Shown: positions 6,765-15,119, counted from the stretch's first letter. The stretch: DNA of 27,801 nucleotides from DASUSH01 sp036375215 (GCA_036375215.1 DASUSH010000060.1:1-27801), one strand, 5' to 3'. Notes: generated by a model from the letters alone, not told the origin. Numbers and translations: made by a program.

Positions 6765-7676
6765 ATGAAGCTCGCGATCGCCGGCTGCGGCCGAATCAGC
6801 CAGGTCGGCTACGCGCCCGCCCTCCGTCAGGTCGCCGGCGCGGAGCTGTGTGCGGTCGCCGATCCGGACCCCGGCCGGCGGGACCGGCTCGCCGCCTCCG
6901 CCCCCGGCGAGGCCCGGGCGTACGAGTCGGTCGCGGCGATGCTCGACGGCTCGAGCCCCGACGCCATCGTGATCGCGAGCCCGCCCGCTCGCCACGCGGA
7001 GCAGGCCGAGCTCGCGAGCGCGGCCGGGATCCCCGCGCTGGTCGAGAAGCCGCCGGGGCGCGACGCCGGCGAGGCCGAGCGCCTCGCGGAGCTCGATCCG
7101 CCGGTCTGGGTCGGGTTCAACCGCCGCTTCAGCCACCTGACCGCGGTCGCGCCCCGCGTGCCGGCGAGCGGCGAGCTCGAGCTGTCCCTGCGCCTCTGCT
7201 ACCGGCGCGGGTCCTGGCGGGCGCACGAGGTCAGCGAGGACGCGCTGGGCGACCTCGGGCCGCACCTCGCCGACCTCGCGGCCTGCCTGCTCGGCGGCGA
7301 GCTGCGCTCGGCGCGCGCGAGGTCGATCGAACCCGATCGCGCGCGGATCGAGCTCACCGGCGACCGCGGCTCGGCGCGGGTCGTCTGCCGGACCGACTCG
7401 GCCTGGGCCGAGCGCGTCGAGGTTCGTCGCAGCTCGGGCGAGCTCAGCGCCCGCAGCGTCCACGGCGGCGTCGCTCGGAGCACGTTCGCCCGGCTGCGCG
7501 GCGGCGAGCACCCGCTCGTCACCTCGCTCGCGCGACAACTCCGGGCGCTGGCCGGTGTTGTCAGGGGCGAGGGTGGTGGCATGCTGGCGACAGCTCGCGA
7601 GGGAGTGACGGCGATGAGGGCCCTGGACGCCGCACGCGCCTCCGCGATGGACGGCGGCGAGGTCGTGCGGCTGTGA
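6765..7676 (+). CDS. Gfo/Idh/MocA-family NAD(P)-dependent oxidoreductase
   Basis: 303 residues. The N-terminus is a Rossmann fold (MKLAIAGCGRISQVGYAPAL) with the glycine-rich nucleotide loop at residues 7-9, followed by VIASPPARHAEQA, the family's EKP motif in ALVEKPPGR, and GFNRRF, all conserved in the Gfo/Idh/MocA superfamily. DLGPHLADLA in the second half corresponds to the substrate-side Asp/His region. Such enzymes oxidise or reduce hydroxyl groups of sugars, inositols or related polyols; the substrate cannot be read from sequence. It is slightly short in its C-terminal domain. The gene starts directly behind an iron box and overlaps the next gene through GTGA (7673-7676), so both are likely one iron-responsive transcript. 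Confidence 0.88.
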   Translation: MKLAIAGCGRISQVGYAPALRQVAGAELCAVADPDPGRRDRLAASAPGEARAYESVAAMLDGSSPDAIVIASPPARHAEQAELASAAGIPALVEKPPGRDAGEAERLAELDPPVWVGFNRRFSHLTAVAPRVPASGELELSLRLCYRRGSWRAHEVSEDALGDLGPHLADLAACLLGGELRSARARSIEPDRARIELTGDRGSARVVCRTDSAWAERVEVRRSSGELSARSVHGGVARSTFARLRGGEHPLVTSLARQLRALAGVVRGEGGGMLATAREGVTAMRALDAARASAMDGGEVVRL

Positions 7677-9223
7677 TCGCGGTCCTGACGTTCGACTCGG
7701 CGAGCGTCGCGCTGCTCGACACGATGATCGAGTCGGGGCGCCTCCCCAACCTCTCCTCGCTCGCGGAGCGGGGCCGCCGCGTCGAGCTCGAGACCCCCGC
7801 GCGCGATTTCGCCGCCGGGGCCTTCTACACGCTCTACAGCGGCATCGACATCGGCGACCACGGGCTCTTCTACCCGTTCCAGTGGGACGCGCGGCGTCAG
7901 AGCGTGCGCCAGGCGGGTGAGCTCGAGGCTCCGCCGGCCATCTGGGAACGGCTTGCGATCGCCGGCCGGCGCACCCTCGCGATCGATCCCTACGAATGCC
8001 GGCCGCCGCGGCGCCACCAGGGCACGTTCGTCTCCGGCTGGGGCTTCGAGGAGCGGACCGTGCTCCCCGCCTGGTCGCGCCCGGAGGTCGCCCGGCGGGC
8101 CCTCGCGCGCGACTTCGGCAAGCCGCCACGTGCCACCGAGGTCTTCGGCCGCCCGCGCTCCTCGCAGCTCATCGCGCTGCGCTCGCGCCTCCTCGATGCG
8201 CCGGGCCGGGTCGCCGACGCCGCGGTCCACCTGCTCTCCCAGGAGCAGTTCGACCTCGCCTGGCTCACCTTCAGCGCCGCCCACCTGGCGGGACACCAGT
8301 TCTGGGACCTCTCGCAGCTCGCCGAGCCCTGGACCAACGGCGACCGGCGCATCGTCCTCGAGCGCACGCTCACCGACGTCTACGGGCGTGTCGACGAGGC
8401 GATCGGCAGGGTCCTGCGCGCGCTGCCCCGCGACGCCGACGTGATCGTCTGCTCGGCCGTCGGCATGGACGTCAACACCAGCCGCGCGGATCTCCTGCCG
8501 GGAATGCTCGCCGCGGTGCTCTCCGGCGGGCCCCTCGACGAGCCGAGCGCGGTCTGGCGCCTGCGCGCCGCGCTGCCGCCCGGCCTGCGGGGGGCCGTCG
8601 CGCAGGCGCTGCCGCGCAGGCTCGCGCTCGAGCTGACCGCGCGGCTCGAGCTGAGCGGGGTCGACCGCCGCGGCGCGCGCGCCTTCGCCCACCCGGCCGA
8701 CAACCAGGGCTACATCCGCTTCAACCTTCGCGGCCGCGAGCGCGACGGGGTCGTCGACCCGGCCGACGCCGGCGCCCTCGCCGAGGAGATCGTCGCCGGC
8801 CTCGAGAGCTTCACCGACCCCGACGGCCGGGCCGCGGTCGCGGCGATCGAGCGGACCGCCGACCGCTACGCCGGCGAGCACGCCTACCGCCTGCCCGACC
8901 TCGTGGTGCACTGGAGCGAGCGGCCCGCGACCACCCTCGAGCTGGTGCGCTCGGACCGCTTCGGCGCGGTGCGCCGGCAGGGCGCGGGCAGCGGGCGCTC
9001 CGGGAACCACACCCCGGACGGCGCCTGGGCGATCGTGGCACCCGGCAGGTCGGCGCTTCGCGAGCCGACCCGGCCGCCACGGCTCGCGGACGTCGCGACC
9101 AGCGTCGCGGCGATCTGCGGCGCGCCGCGCGACGGGCTCGGCGGTGAGCCGCTGCTCGGCCCCGCGGACCGCGCCGACTCGGCTCAGCCCTTGATCTTGA
9201 ACCTGGCCTCGCGCACCGAGTAG
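7673..9223 (+). CDS. Alkaline-phosphatase-superfamily (nucleotide pyrophosphatase-like) protein with degenerate active site
   Basis: 516 residues, GTG start overlapping the preceding stop. The fold signature of type I phosphodiesterase/nucleotide pyrophosphatases is recognisable: VLTFDSAS (Asp8), RLPNLSSLAERG, YSGIDIGDHG (55-64), HLAGHQFWD (204-212) and GNHTPDG with His446. By eye-alignment, however, the Thr/Ser nucleophile expected near residue 47 falls on Ala or Phe in DFAAGAF, the metal-binding SDHG motif reads SAVG (261-264), and the Asp of the DxxxH motif is His204. Only part of the two-metal site remains, so it may be a pseudoenzyme or use altered chemistry. No signal peptide is visible, so it is presumably cytoplasmic. 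Co-transcription with the oxidoreductase behind an iron box is the main functional clue. Confidence 0.82.
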   Translation: MIAVLTFDSASVALLDTMIESGRLPNLSSLAERGRRVELETPARDFAAGAFYTLYSGIDIGDHGLFYPFQWDARRQSVRQAGELEAPPAIWERLAIAGRRTLAIDPYECRPPRRHQGTFVSGWGFEERTVLPAWSRPEVARRALARDFGKPPRATEVFGRPRSSQLIALRSRLLDAPGRVADAAVHLLSQEQFDLAWLTFSAAHLAGHQFWDLSQLAEPWTNGDRRIVLERTLTDVYGRVDEAIGRVLRALPRDADVIVCSAVGMDVNTSRADLLPGMLAAVLSGGPLDEPSAVWRLRAALPPGLRGAVAQALPRRLALELTARLELSGVDRRGARAFAHPADNQGYIRFNLRGRERDGVVDPADAGALAEEIVAGLESFTDPDGRAAVAAIERTADRYAGEHAYRLPDLVVHWSERPATTLELVRSDRFGAVRRQGAGSGRSGNHTPDGAWAIVAPGRSALREPTRPPRLADVATSVAAICGAPRDGLGGEPLLGPADRADSAQPLILNLASRTE

Positions 9224-9303
9224 CCCTCGCGCGCGTAGCCGTCCCGCTCGGCGAGCGCGCTCGCGACCGGCCCCGCCACGCCGAGGATCAGCGCGGCACC
9301 CAC
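9184..9303 (-). CDS. Possible 39-residue protein, unknown function
   Basis: GTG at 9303 opens a 40-codon frame with nearly all codons ending in G or C. It encodes a hydrophobic start (MGAALILGVAGPVASALA) followed by a charged, tyrosine-containing tail ending KFKIKG-like (REARFKIKG). This reads as a small membrane-anchored or amphipathic peptide rather than an arginine-rich antisense shadow. It overlaps the last 40 bases of the phosphatase-like gene in convergent orientation, and its upstream region is shared with the surE promoter. No clear ribosome binding site is present. The frame stays open further upstream antisense to surE, so the start is a guess. I do not recognise the family. Confidence 0.4.
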   Translation of the reverse strand: MGAALILGVAGPVASALAERDGYAREGYSVREARFKIKG

Positions 9304-9305
9304 CC

Positions 9306-9311
9306 TAGAAT
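9306..9311 (+). promoter_or_regulatory. Candidate -10 (TAGAAT) of surE-ligA
   Basis: TAGAAT ends 13 bases before the GTG of surE. There is no Shine-Dalgarno in the intervening CGCCCCGTACCCC, so the transcript is probably very short-leadered or leaderless. No -35 element was recognised. Confidence 0.5.
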
Positions 9312-9324
9312 CGCCCCGTACCCC

Positions 9325-10134
9325 GTGAAGGTCCTCCTCACCAACGACGATGGCATCGGCGCCGAGGGGCTGCACGCGATTCGCCGCGAGCTTCGCCGCC
9401 TCGACGGGGTCGAGGTGTGCGTGATCGCGCCCGACTCGAACCGCTCCGCGACGGCGCGCTCGATCACGACGCGCTCGCCGCTGTGGGTGGAGGAGATCCG
9501 GTTCGACGACGGCGACACCGGCTTCGCCACCGACGGCACCCCGGTCGACTGCGTGCGCTTCGCCGACCTGGGGCTGCTCGGCGAGAAGCCCGACCTGATC
9601 GTCTCGGGGATCAACCACGGCGCCAACCTCGGTGACGACGTCACCTACTCGGGCACGGTGGCCGCGGCGTTCGAGGGGATCGTGCTCGGCATCCCCGCGG
9701 TCGCGATGTCGCAGCAGTCCGAACGGCGCGAGATGGACTTTCGCTTCGGCCGCTCGTTCGACTTCTCGCACGCCGCCCGCTTCGGCGCCAAGCTGGTCCG
9801 CCGGCTCGCCGAGGACCCGCCGCCCGAGGGCACGCTCGTCAACGTCAACTTCCCGGCGGGCGAGCCCGAGGGGATCGAGGTGGCCCGGCTGGGCAAGCGG
9901 CTCTACAACGACGAGCTGAAGCTCGTCGAGGAGGACGACGGGGGTCGCAAGCGCTACCAGATCTACGGCTTCGAGCCCTCCTTCGAGGACGAGGAGGGGA
10001 CCGATCTCGTCGCGATCGCCCGCGGCCGGGTTGCGCTGACCGCGATCCACTTCGACCTCACCGACCACGAGGGGCTCGACCGGCTGCGGGGCTGGGACCT
10101 GGAGGCGACGCTCGCCGAGCCCTCCCCGAGTTGA
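9325..10134 (+). CDS. surE: 5'/3'-nucleotidase SurE
   Basis: Metal-dependent nucleoside monophosphate phosphatase (EC 3.1.3.5/3.1.3.6), 269 residues. The N-terminal motif MKVLLTNDDGIGAEGL contains the metal-binding Asp8-Asp9, APDSNRSATARS supplies the conserved Ser, and SGINHGANLGDDVTYSGTV holds the conserved Asn; these are the SurE active-site elements in normal order. Start GTG 9325 is fixed by the family N-terminus. The stop overlaps the TTG start of ligA (TTGA 10131-10134), implying coupled translation of a nucleotidase and a DNA ligase, a pairing whose functional reason is not evident from sequence. In E. coli surE is linked to stationary-phase survival. Confidence 0.95.
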   Translation: MKVLLTNDDGIGAEGLHAIRRELRRLDGVEVCVIAPDSNRSATARSITTRSPLWVEEIRFDDGDTGFATDGTPVDCVRFADLGLLGEKPDLIVSGINHGANLGDDVTYSGTVAAAFEGIVLGIPAVAMSQQSERREMDFRFGRSFDFSHAARFGAKLVRRLAEDPPPEGTLVNVNFPAGEPEGIEVARLGKRLYNDELKLVEEDDGGRKRYQIYGFEPSFEDEEGTDLVAIARGRVALTAIHFDLTDHEGLDRLRGWDLEATLAEPSPS

Positions 10135-12212
10135 GCGCCGCGAGCCCGGCCGAGCGGGCGGATGAGCTTCGCGCCGAACTCGCGCACCACAACACCCGCT
10201 ACTACGTCCACGACGACCCGGAGATCTCCGACGCGGACTACGACGCGCTGCTCGACGAGCTGCGCGAGATCGAGGCGGCGAACCCGGACCTGCGCACGCC
10301 CGACTCGCCGACGCAGAAGGTCGGCGCCCGGCCGCTCGAGAAGTTCGCGCCGGCGAAGCACGCCGAGCCGATGCTGTCCCTGGGCAACGCGCGCGGCAAG
10401 GAGGAGTTCCGTGCCTGGGAGACCCGCCTCCACAACCAGCTGAAGCGGCTCGACATCGAGCCCGGCGAGCTCCGCTTCGTCTCCGAGCCGAAGATCGACG
10501 GCCTGGCGATCTCGCTCACCTACGAGAACGGCGAGTTCGTCCGCGGCGCCACCCGCGGCGACGGCGTCACCGGCGAGGACGTAACCCGGACCCTGCGCAC
10601 GGTCGAGCAGATCCCGGACCGGATCGACGACGCCCCCGAGATGGTCGAGGTCCGCGGCGAGGTCTACCTCTCGCGCAGCGCGTTCGCCGAGATCAACGAG
10701 GCGCGCTCGGCGGCGGGCGAGCCCGCCTTCGCGAACCCGCGCAACTGCGCCGCCGGCTCGCTCCGCCAGCTCGACCCCGAGATCACCGCCTCGCGTCCCC
10801 TGGCGATCTGGGCCTACGGGGTCGGCGCACACCGCGGGATCGAGCTCGCGACCCACTCCGACGAGCTCGACTGGATGCGGGGCCGCGGCTTCCCGGTGAA
10901 CGGCGACATCGGGACGCACTCGGACGCCGACGACGTCGTCGCGCGCTGCGAGTGGTGGGAGGAGCGGCGCGAGTCGCTCGAGTTCGAGATCGACGGCGTC
11001 GTGATCAAGGTCGACCAGCGCCGGCTCTGGCGGGAGCTCGGCGTCGCCGGGCGCGAGCCGCGCTGGGCGGTCGCCTGGAAGTTCCCGCCGATGACCGCGA
11101 CGACGACGCTCAAGCGGATCGTGTGGAACGTCGGCCGCCGCGGCAACCTGATCCCGTTCGCGATGCTCGAGCCGGTCCACGTCTCCGGCGTCACCGTGAC
11201 CACGGCGACGCTCCACAACGAGGAGGACCTCGCCCGCAAGGACGTGCGCGAGGGCGACGAGGTCGTCGTGATGCGCGCGGGCGACGTGATCCCCCAGGTC
11301 GTCTCCCCGCTCGTCCAGCACCGCAAGGGCCGGCGCCTGCGCAAGGCGAGGCCGCCGAAGGAGTGCCCGGCCTGCGGTACGCCGACCGTGAAGGAGCCCG
11401 ACGAGGTCTGGACCCGCTGCCCCAACCGGCGCGGCTGCCCGGGGCAGACCTTCCAGCTCGTCAAGCACTTCGTCTCCAGGGGCGCGATGGACATCGAGGG
11501 CTTCGGCGAGAAGCAGGCGTACCGGTTCCTCGTCGACGAGGAGCTGATCCGCGACCCCGCCGACATCTACGACCTGACCGAGGAGCGCCTCGTCGAGCTC
11601 GAGGGGTTCGGCGAGGTCTCGGCCCGCAACCTGATCCGCGAGATCGACCGTTCCCGCGAGCGGCCGTTCGGGACCGTGCTGTTCGCGCTGGGCCTGCCGG
11701 GAATCGGGTACGTGAACGCGCACGCGCTCGCCGACCACTTCGGCTCGATCGATGCGCTGCTCGCCGCCGAGCCGTCCCAGATCGAGGAGGTCGAGGGGAT
11801 GGGCCCGGTACTCGCCGCCCAGCTCGACGAGGAGCTCGCCGACGAGGCGACGCTCGACCTGATCGAGCGGCTGCGCGAGCGCGGCCTCAACTTCGAGCTC
11901 TCCGAGGAGGAGCGCCGCGCCGAGGGCGGCGCGCTCGAGGGCAAGACCTTCGTCCTCACCGGCACCCTGCCCGAGCTCACCCGCGACGAGGCCACGCGGA
12001 TGATCAAGCGCGCCGGCGGCAAGGTGACCGGCTCGGTCTCGAAGAAGACCGACTACGTCGTCGCCGGCGACAGCCCGGGCTCGAAGCTCGCCAAGGCGCA
12101 GGAGCTCGGCACCGAGATCCTCGACGAGGCCGGGCTCCGCGCGGTGGTCGGCGGCGATTCCGGCGGCGACGGCGCGGCAGACCGCCCGCCGCCCCCGGGC
12201 CGGCGCCGTTAG
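10131..12212 (+). CDS. ligA: NAD-dependent DNA ligase LigA
   Basis: Seals nicks in duplex DNA using NAD+ as AMP donor, essential for joining Okazaki fragments. At 693 residues it is full length. Domains in order: Ia (YYVHDDPEISDADYD, NMN binding), adenylation domain with active-site Lys121 in EPKIDGLAIS, OB fold (WNVGRRGNLIPFA), a four-Cys zinc finger with Cys412, 415, 430 and 436, helix-hairpin-helix region (EGFGEVSARNL, GLPGIGYVNA), and a C-terminal BRCT domain (GKTFVLTGTLPELTRDEA). Translation begins at TTG within the surE stop. A short Gly/Pro/Arg tail (about 20 residues after the BRCT) is not family-specific. Nothing suggests loss of activity. Confidence 0.97.
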   Translation: MSAASPAERADELRAELAHHNTRYYVHDDPEISDADYDALLDELREIEAANPDLRTPDSPTQKVGARPLEKFAPAKHAEPMLSLGNARGKEEFRAWETRLHNQLKRLDIEPGELRFVSEPKIDGLAISLTYENGEFVRGATRGDGVTGEDVTRTLRTVEQIPDRIDDAPEMVEVRGEVYLSRSAFAEINEARSAAGEPAFANPRNCAAGSLRQLDPEITASRPLAIWAYGVGAHRGIELATHSDELDWMRGRGFPVNGDIGTHSDADDVVARCEWWEERRESLEFEIDGVVIKVDQRRLWRELGVAGREPRWAVAWKFPPMTATTTLKRIVWNVGRRGNLIPFAMLEPVHVSGVTVTTATLHNEEDLARKDVREGDEVVVMRAGDVIPQVVSPLVQHRKGRRLRKARPPKECPACGTPTVKEPDEVWTRCPNRRGCPGQTFQLVKHFVSRGAMDIEGFGEKQAYRFLVDEELIRDPADIYDLTEERLVELEGFGEVSARNLIREIDRSRERPFGTVLFALGLPGIGYVNAHALADHFGSIDALLAAEPSQIEEVEGMGPVLAAQLDEELADEATLDLIERLRERGLNFELSEEERRAEGGALEGKTFVLTGTLPELTRDEATRMIKRAGGKVTGSVSKKTDYVVAGDSPGSKLAKAQELGTEILDEAGLRAVVGGDSGGDGAADRPPPPGRRR

Positions 12213-12256
12213 GCGCGGCCGATGAGTCGCGTCGCCGCGCTCCGTCTGTAGGGGTG

Positions 12257-13243
12257 ATGGGCAAAGCCGGCGGATACGGCGTGCGGGCTTGGACCTCGCC
12301 CGAGTGGCGCGAGGCCGCGGTGGCGTGGATCGACGCGCGTCTCGCCGACGCGGGTCTCGAGCGGACCGGTGCGGTCGAGCAGCCGCACGTGCGGCCGTGG
12401 GCGACGGTGCTGCGCGTCCCGACCGCCGACGGACCGCTGTGGATGAAGGCGGCGGGCCCGGGAACGGCGTTCGAGGTGCCGCTCTACGAGATCCTGGCGC
12501 GGGTCGCCCCCGACCGCGTCCTCGTCCCGCTCGCCACCGACGCCGAGCGGGCCTGGGCGCTCCTGCTCGACGGCGGGCCGTCCCTGGGCGAGCGATTGGA
12601 GGACGCGGAGCGGGTCGACGCGCTCGCGGCCGCCCTCGTCGAGTACGGCCGGTTGCAGCGCAGCCTCGAGCCGCACGTCGACGAGCTCCTCGCCGCCGGC
12701 GTCGCCGACATGCGCCCCGCCGCGATGCCCGGGCGCTTCGGCGAGGCGGTGGCGGTCGCGGGCGAGGTGGACGGGGTCGCCGCGGCGGAGCCCGAGTTCG
12801 GCCGCTGGTGCGCGCGGCTCGCCGAGTCTCCCCTGCCGGCGAGCCTGGACCACAACGACCTCCACCCCTGGAACGTGCTCGGGAGCGGGAAGGGGGTTCG
12901 CTTCTACGACTGGGGGGACGCCGTCGTCGCCCACCCGTTCGCCGCGATGCTGGTCCCGCTCGGCTTCGTCGAGCGGGGCTCGGCCGCGGGCCTCGCTGAC
13001 CCGCGCTTCACCCGGGCCCGCGACGCCTACCTGGAGGTGTTCACCGACGTGGCGCCCCGCGCCGAGCTCGTCGAGGAGCTCGAGCTGGCCTGCCGAGTCG
13101 CCAAGGTCGCGCGCGTCCTCACCTGGGAGCGCGCCCTGCGCGCCGCCCGCGAGCAGGACGAGGAGATCGACCCGTACTTCGTCAATGCCCCGGCCGAAAC
13201 GCTGGCTTCGGTGCTGGACGAGTCGTACGTGGGCGGAGCCTGA
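12257..13243 (+). CDS. APH-family phosphotransferase (aminoglycoside/choline kinase-like)
   Basis: 328-residue protein of the APH/choline-kinase fold, which phosphorylates hydroxyls of small molecules using ATP. The catalytic loop HNDLHPWN begins at His199 (catalytic Asp201, metal-binding Asn206) and the DFG-equivalent is DWGD at Asp218. The N-terminal lobe has a plausible phosphate-anchoring Lys in LWMKAAG. The start could be ATG 12257 or the adjacent in-frame GTG 12254; the ligA stop is 44 nt upstream and no strong ribosome binding site is seen. Real substrates of chromosomal members are usually unknown, so an antibiotic-resistance role should not be assumed. It ends four bases from the convergent lipoprotein gene. 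Confidence 0.85.
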   Translation: MGKAGGYGVRAWTSPEWREAAVAWIDARLADAGLERTGAVEQPHVRPWATVLRVPTADGPLWMKAAGPGTAFEVPLYEILARVAPDRVLVPLATDAERAWALLLDGGPSLGERLEDAERVDALAAALVEYGRLQRSLEPHVDELLAAGVADMRPAAMPGRFGEAVAVAGEVDGVAAAEPEFGRWCARLAESPLPASLDHNDLHPWNVLGSGKGVRFYDWGDAVVAHPFAAMLVPLGFVERGSAAGLADPRFTRARDAYLEVFTDVAPRAELVEELELACRVAKVARVLTWERALRAAREQDEEIDPYFVNAPAETLASVLDESYVGGA

Positions 13244-13247
13244 GGGG

Positions 13248-13730
13248 CTAGGCCAGGGAGCAGGGCGGAATCGTCGTCCGGTCGCGCCCGTCGACCTCTT
13301 CCCCGCGGCTCACGCTCACCAGGTCGATTCGCCACTCCCCTTCGACCTCGACCAGGTCGAGCTTGACTTCGGACTCGTTCGGCAGGCAGAACTGGAAGTA
13401 GGTGTTCTCGCCCCGTTCCTCGAGCACGCCGGAATCGAGCTCATCGGGGAGCTCGTCTGGAGGCGACTCGAAGAAGTAGCCCGCGCCGAAGACGCCCGCG
13501 TCTTCGATCGCTGCCTCACAGCTGTCCGCGTCGACCATCGTCGCCGCGAAGTCCGCTCCGTCCGCCGTCATGAGATCGCATGCCCCTGGGTCCTCGTCCG
13601 CCAAAGCCTCGATGAACGCCTTCGCGACCGCCTCCGGATCGCCGCCGGAATCCGACTCGGAGTCATCCCCACAGCCCGCGACCACCAGACCGATCGTCCC
13701 GATGCAAAGCCACCCCGATACCCGTGCCAT
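13248..13730 (-). CDS. Small lipoprotein, NTF2/DUF4878-like
   Basis: 160 residues with a short signal peptide ending in the lipobox LVVAGC (Cys20), so it should be anchored to the outer face of the cytoplasmic membrane. After an acidic Asp/Ser/Gly linker, the segment GGDPEAVAKAFIEALADEDPGACDLMT resembles the first helix of DUF4878/NTF2-like lipoproteins, and WRIDLVSV near the end fits their closing strand. Four further cysteines are present in the mature part and might pair extracellularly. Its base composition is visibly less GC-rich than its neighbours. The gene lies 14 nt downstream-facing from the carboxypeptidase stop, probably co-transcribed. Function unknown. Confidence 0.78.
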   Translation of the reverse strand: MARVSGWLCIGTIGLVVAGCGDDSESDSGGDPEAVAKAFIEALADEDPGACDLMTADGADFAATMVDADSCEAAIEDAGVFGAGYFFESPPDELPDELDSGVLEERGENTYFQFCLPNESEVKLDLVEVEGEWRIDLVSVSRGEEVDGRDRTTIPPCSLA

Positions 13731-13744
13731 ACGCCGCCGCGCGG

Positions 13745-15112
13745 CTACGGCTTGTAGCGCGCGATCGTCGCCGCCATCTTGTCCTGGAGCGAGCGCGCCC
13801 GGTTGACGTCGACGCCGTTCATCAGGATCGAGAAGGCCATCTCGGCCCCCCGCGCCTTGCAGTAGCCCGAGAGCGCCGAGACCCCGGAGATCGTCCCGGT
13901 CTTTGCGCGGCAGCGGCCCTCCGCGGCCGTGCCCTCCATGCGGCCGGCGAGCGTGCCCTGCTTGCCTGCCTTCGGCAGCGAGTGCTTGAAGGCGTGGCCC
14001 GCGGGATGCTCGCCCATCGCCACGAGCAGCTTGCCGACCTGCTCGGGCGAGGCGCGGTTGGTGCGGGTGAGCCCGGAGCCGTCGGCCTGGTGGACGCCGC
14101 TGCCGAGCTCCTCGGCGAACCGCTCGGTCTCCTTGGTGCCGCCCTTGGTCGTGCCCTGGTCGCCGTCGGCGGCGTCGAGTCGCTTCAGCAGCATCTCCGC
14201 GAAGAAGTTGTTGGACGGGCGGTTGGTCTCCTCGATCAGCTGGGTGATCGTCGCCGAGCGCGCGTCGGCGAGCGGCGGGGCCTCGAGCAGGTCGTCGCGC
14301 GCCCTGCCCTCGCCGACCTTGCCGATCTTGATGCCGCGGTTCTTCAGTCCCCTGCGGAGCACCTCGGCCGTGTTCGTCTCCGGGTTCGAGACGAAGCCGC
14401 CGCCGCCGCGGTTCTCGTTGTAGGAGAGCCCGGAGAGCGGCCCGATGTACGGGCTCGTGCGCCCGCCGGAGTCGGGGACGCCGCGGACGCCGTCGAAGAC
14501 CGAGTCGTCGGCGTAGAGGCGGCCGGTGACCTTCTTCACGCCCGCCTTCCTCACCTGCGCCGCGAGCCTGCCGAGCGGGGTACCGGGGATTCCCTTGCGG
14601 CGGGCGTAGGAGCGGCCGGAGAGCGCCGGGTCGCCGTCGCCGACGAGGAAGAGGTTGCCGCGGAGCACGCCGCCCTGCTCGATCTCGGCGCCGGTCACGA
14701 CCCGCGTCCGCAGGCGCTCCTTGGCGCCGATCCGGTCGAGCGCGGTCGCGGTCGTGAAGAGCTTCGTGTTCGAGGCGAGGATCCGGGCGCTGTCGCCGCG
14801 GCGCTCGAAGACCTCCCCGCGCTCGGTGTCGGCGACCCAGACGCCGCTCCCCGAGCCCGCCTGGTCGATCAGGTTGGCGAGCTTGCGCGAGAGCCCCGAA
14901 TCGCCGATCCGGGTGGTGTCGGCGGCTTCGCTGCCGCGCCTCGGAACCGGCGTCTCGGCAGGAAGATCCGGGCCCGCGAGGGGCACGATCCCCGCCGGCT
15001 CGGCGCCCTCGGCGGCCAGGCCGGGACCGGCCGCGAGCGCGATCGCGGCCATCAGCCCAGCGAGCCCGCAGGATCCCGCGAGGCGCCGGTTTCGAGACCT
15101 CCCCGACGGCAC
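13745..15112 (-). CDS. dacB: D-alanyl-D-alanine carboxypeptidase/endopeptidase, PBP4 family (peptidase S13)
   Basis: Periplasmic-side penicillin-binding protein that trims or cleaves peptidoglycan cross-links. All three serine-acylase motifs are present in one 455-residue frame: SNTK with nucleophile Ser114 and Lys117, SYN at 230-232, and KTGT at 404-407; the large insertion between the first two motifs is typical of the S13 family. The N-terminus chosen at GTG 15112 gives a basic start (RSRNRR) and a hydrophobic signal segment ending about GPGLAAEG. An internal ATG at 15052 would truncate that signal. A TACCCT element lies seven bases before the GTG with no Shine-Dalgarno. Divergent from the patatin-like gene. 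Confidence 0.92.
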   Translation of the reverse strand: MPSGRSRNRRLAGSCGLAGLMAAIALAAGPGLAAEGAEPAGIVPLAGPDLPAETPVPRRGSEAADTTRIGDSGLSRKLANLIDQAGSGSGVWVADTERGEVFERRGDSARILASNTKLFTTATALDRIGAKERLRTRVVTGAEIEQGGVLRGNLFLVGDGDPALSGRSYARRKGIPGTPLGRLAAQVRKAGVKKVTGRLYADDSVFDGVRGVPDSGGRTSPYIGPLSGLSYNENRGGGGFVSNPETNTAEVLRRGLKNRGIKIGKVGEGRARDDLLEAPPLADARSATITQLIEETNRPSNNFFAEMLLKRLDAADGDQGTTKGGTKETERFAEELGSGVHQADGSGLTRTNRASPEQVGKLLVAMGEHPAGHAFKHSLPKAGKQGTLAGRMEGTAAEGRCRAKTGTISGVSALSGYCKARGAEMAFSILMNGVDVNRARSLQDKMAATIARYKP

Positions 15113-15119
15113 CGGCGCC

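Noticed and set aside
5254..6768. 504-codon plus-strand Arg/Gly/Pro-rich frame
   Set aside because: Shadow of the membrane-protein gene in another frame, with no recognisable domain and extreme Arg content typical of GC-rich off-frame translation.
9184..10068. 294-codon minus-strand frame across surE
   Set aside because: Most of it is the antisense shadow of surE with Asp/Arg/Val-rich low-complexity sequence. Only the last 39 codons look protein-like and are listed separately.
12257..13243. Aminoglycoside resistance gene
   Set aside because: The APH-like catalytic motifs are real, but the fold covers many metabolic kinases and there is no mobile context, so resistance is not supported.
13235..13262. 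Possible hairpin between the phosphotransferase and lipoprotein genes
   Set aside because: Only a four-base GCCT/AGGC stem, too weak to call a terminator.
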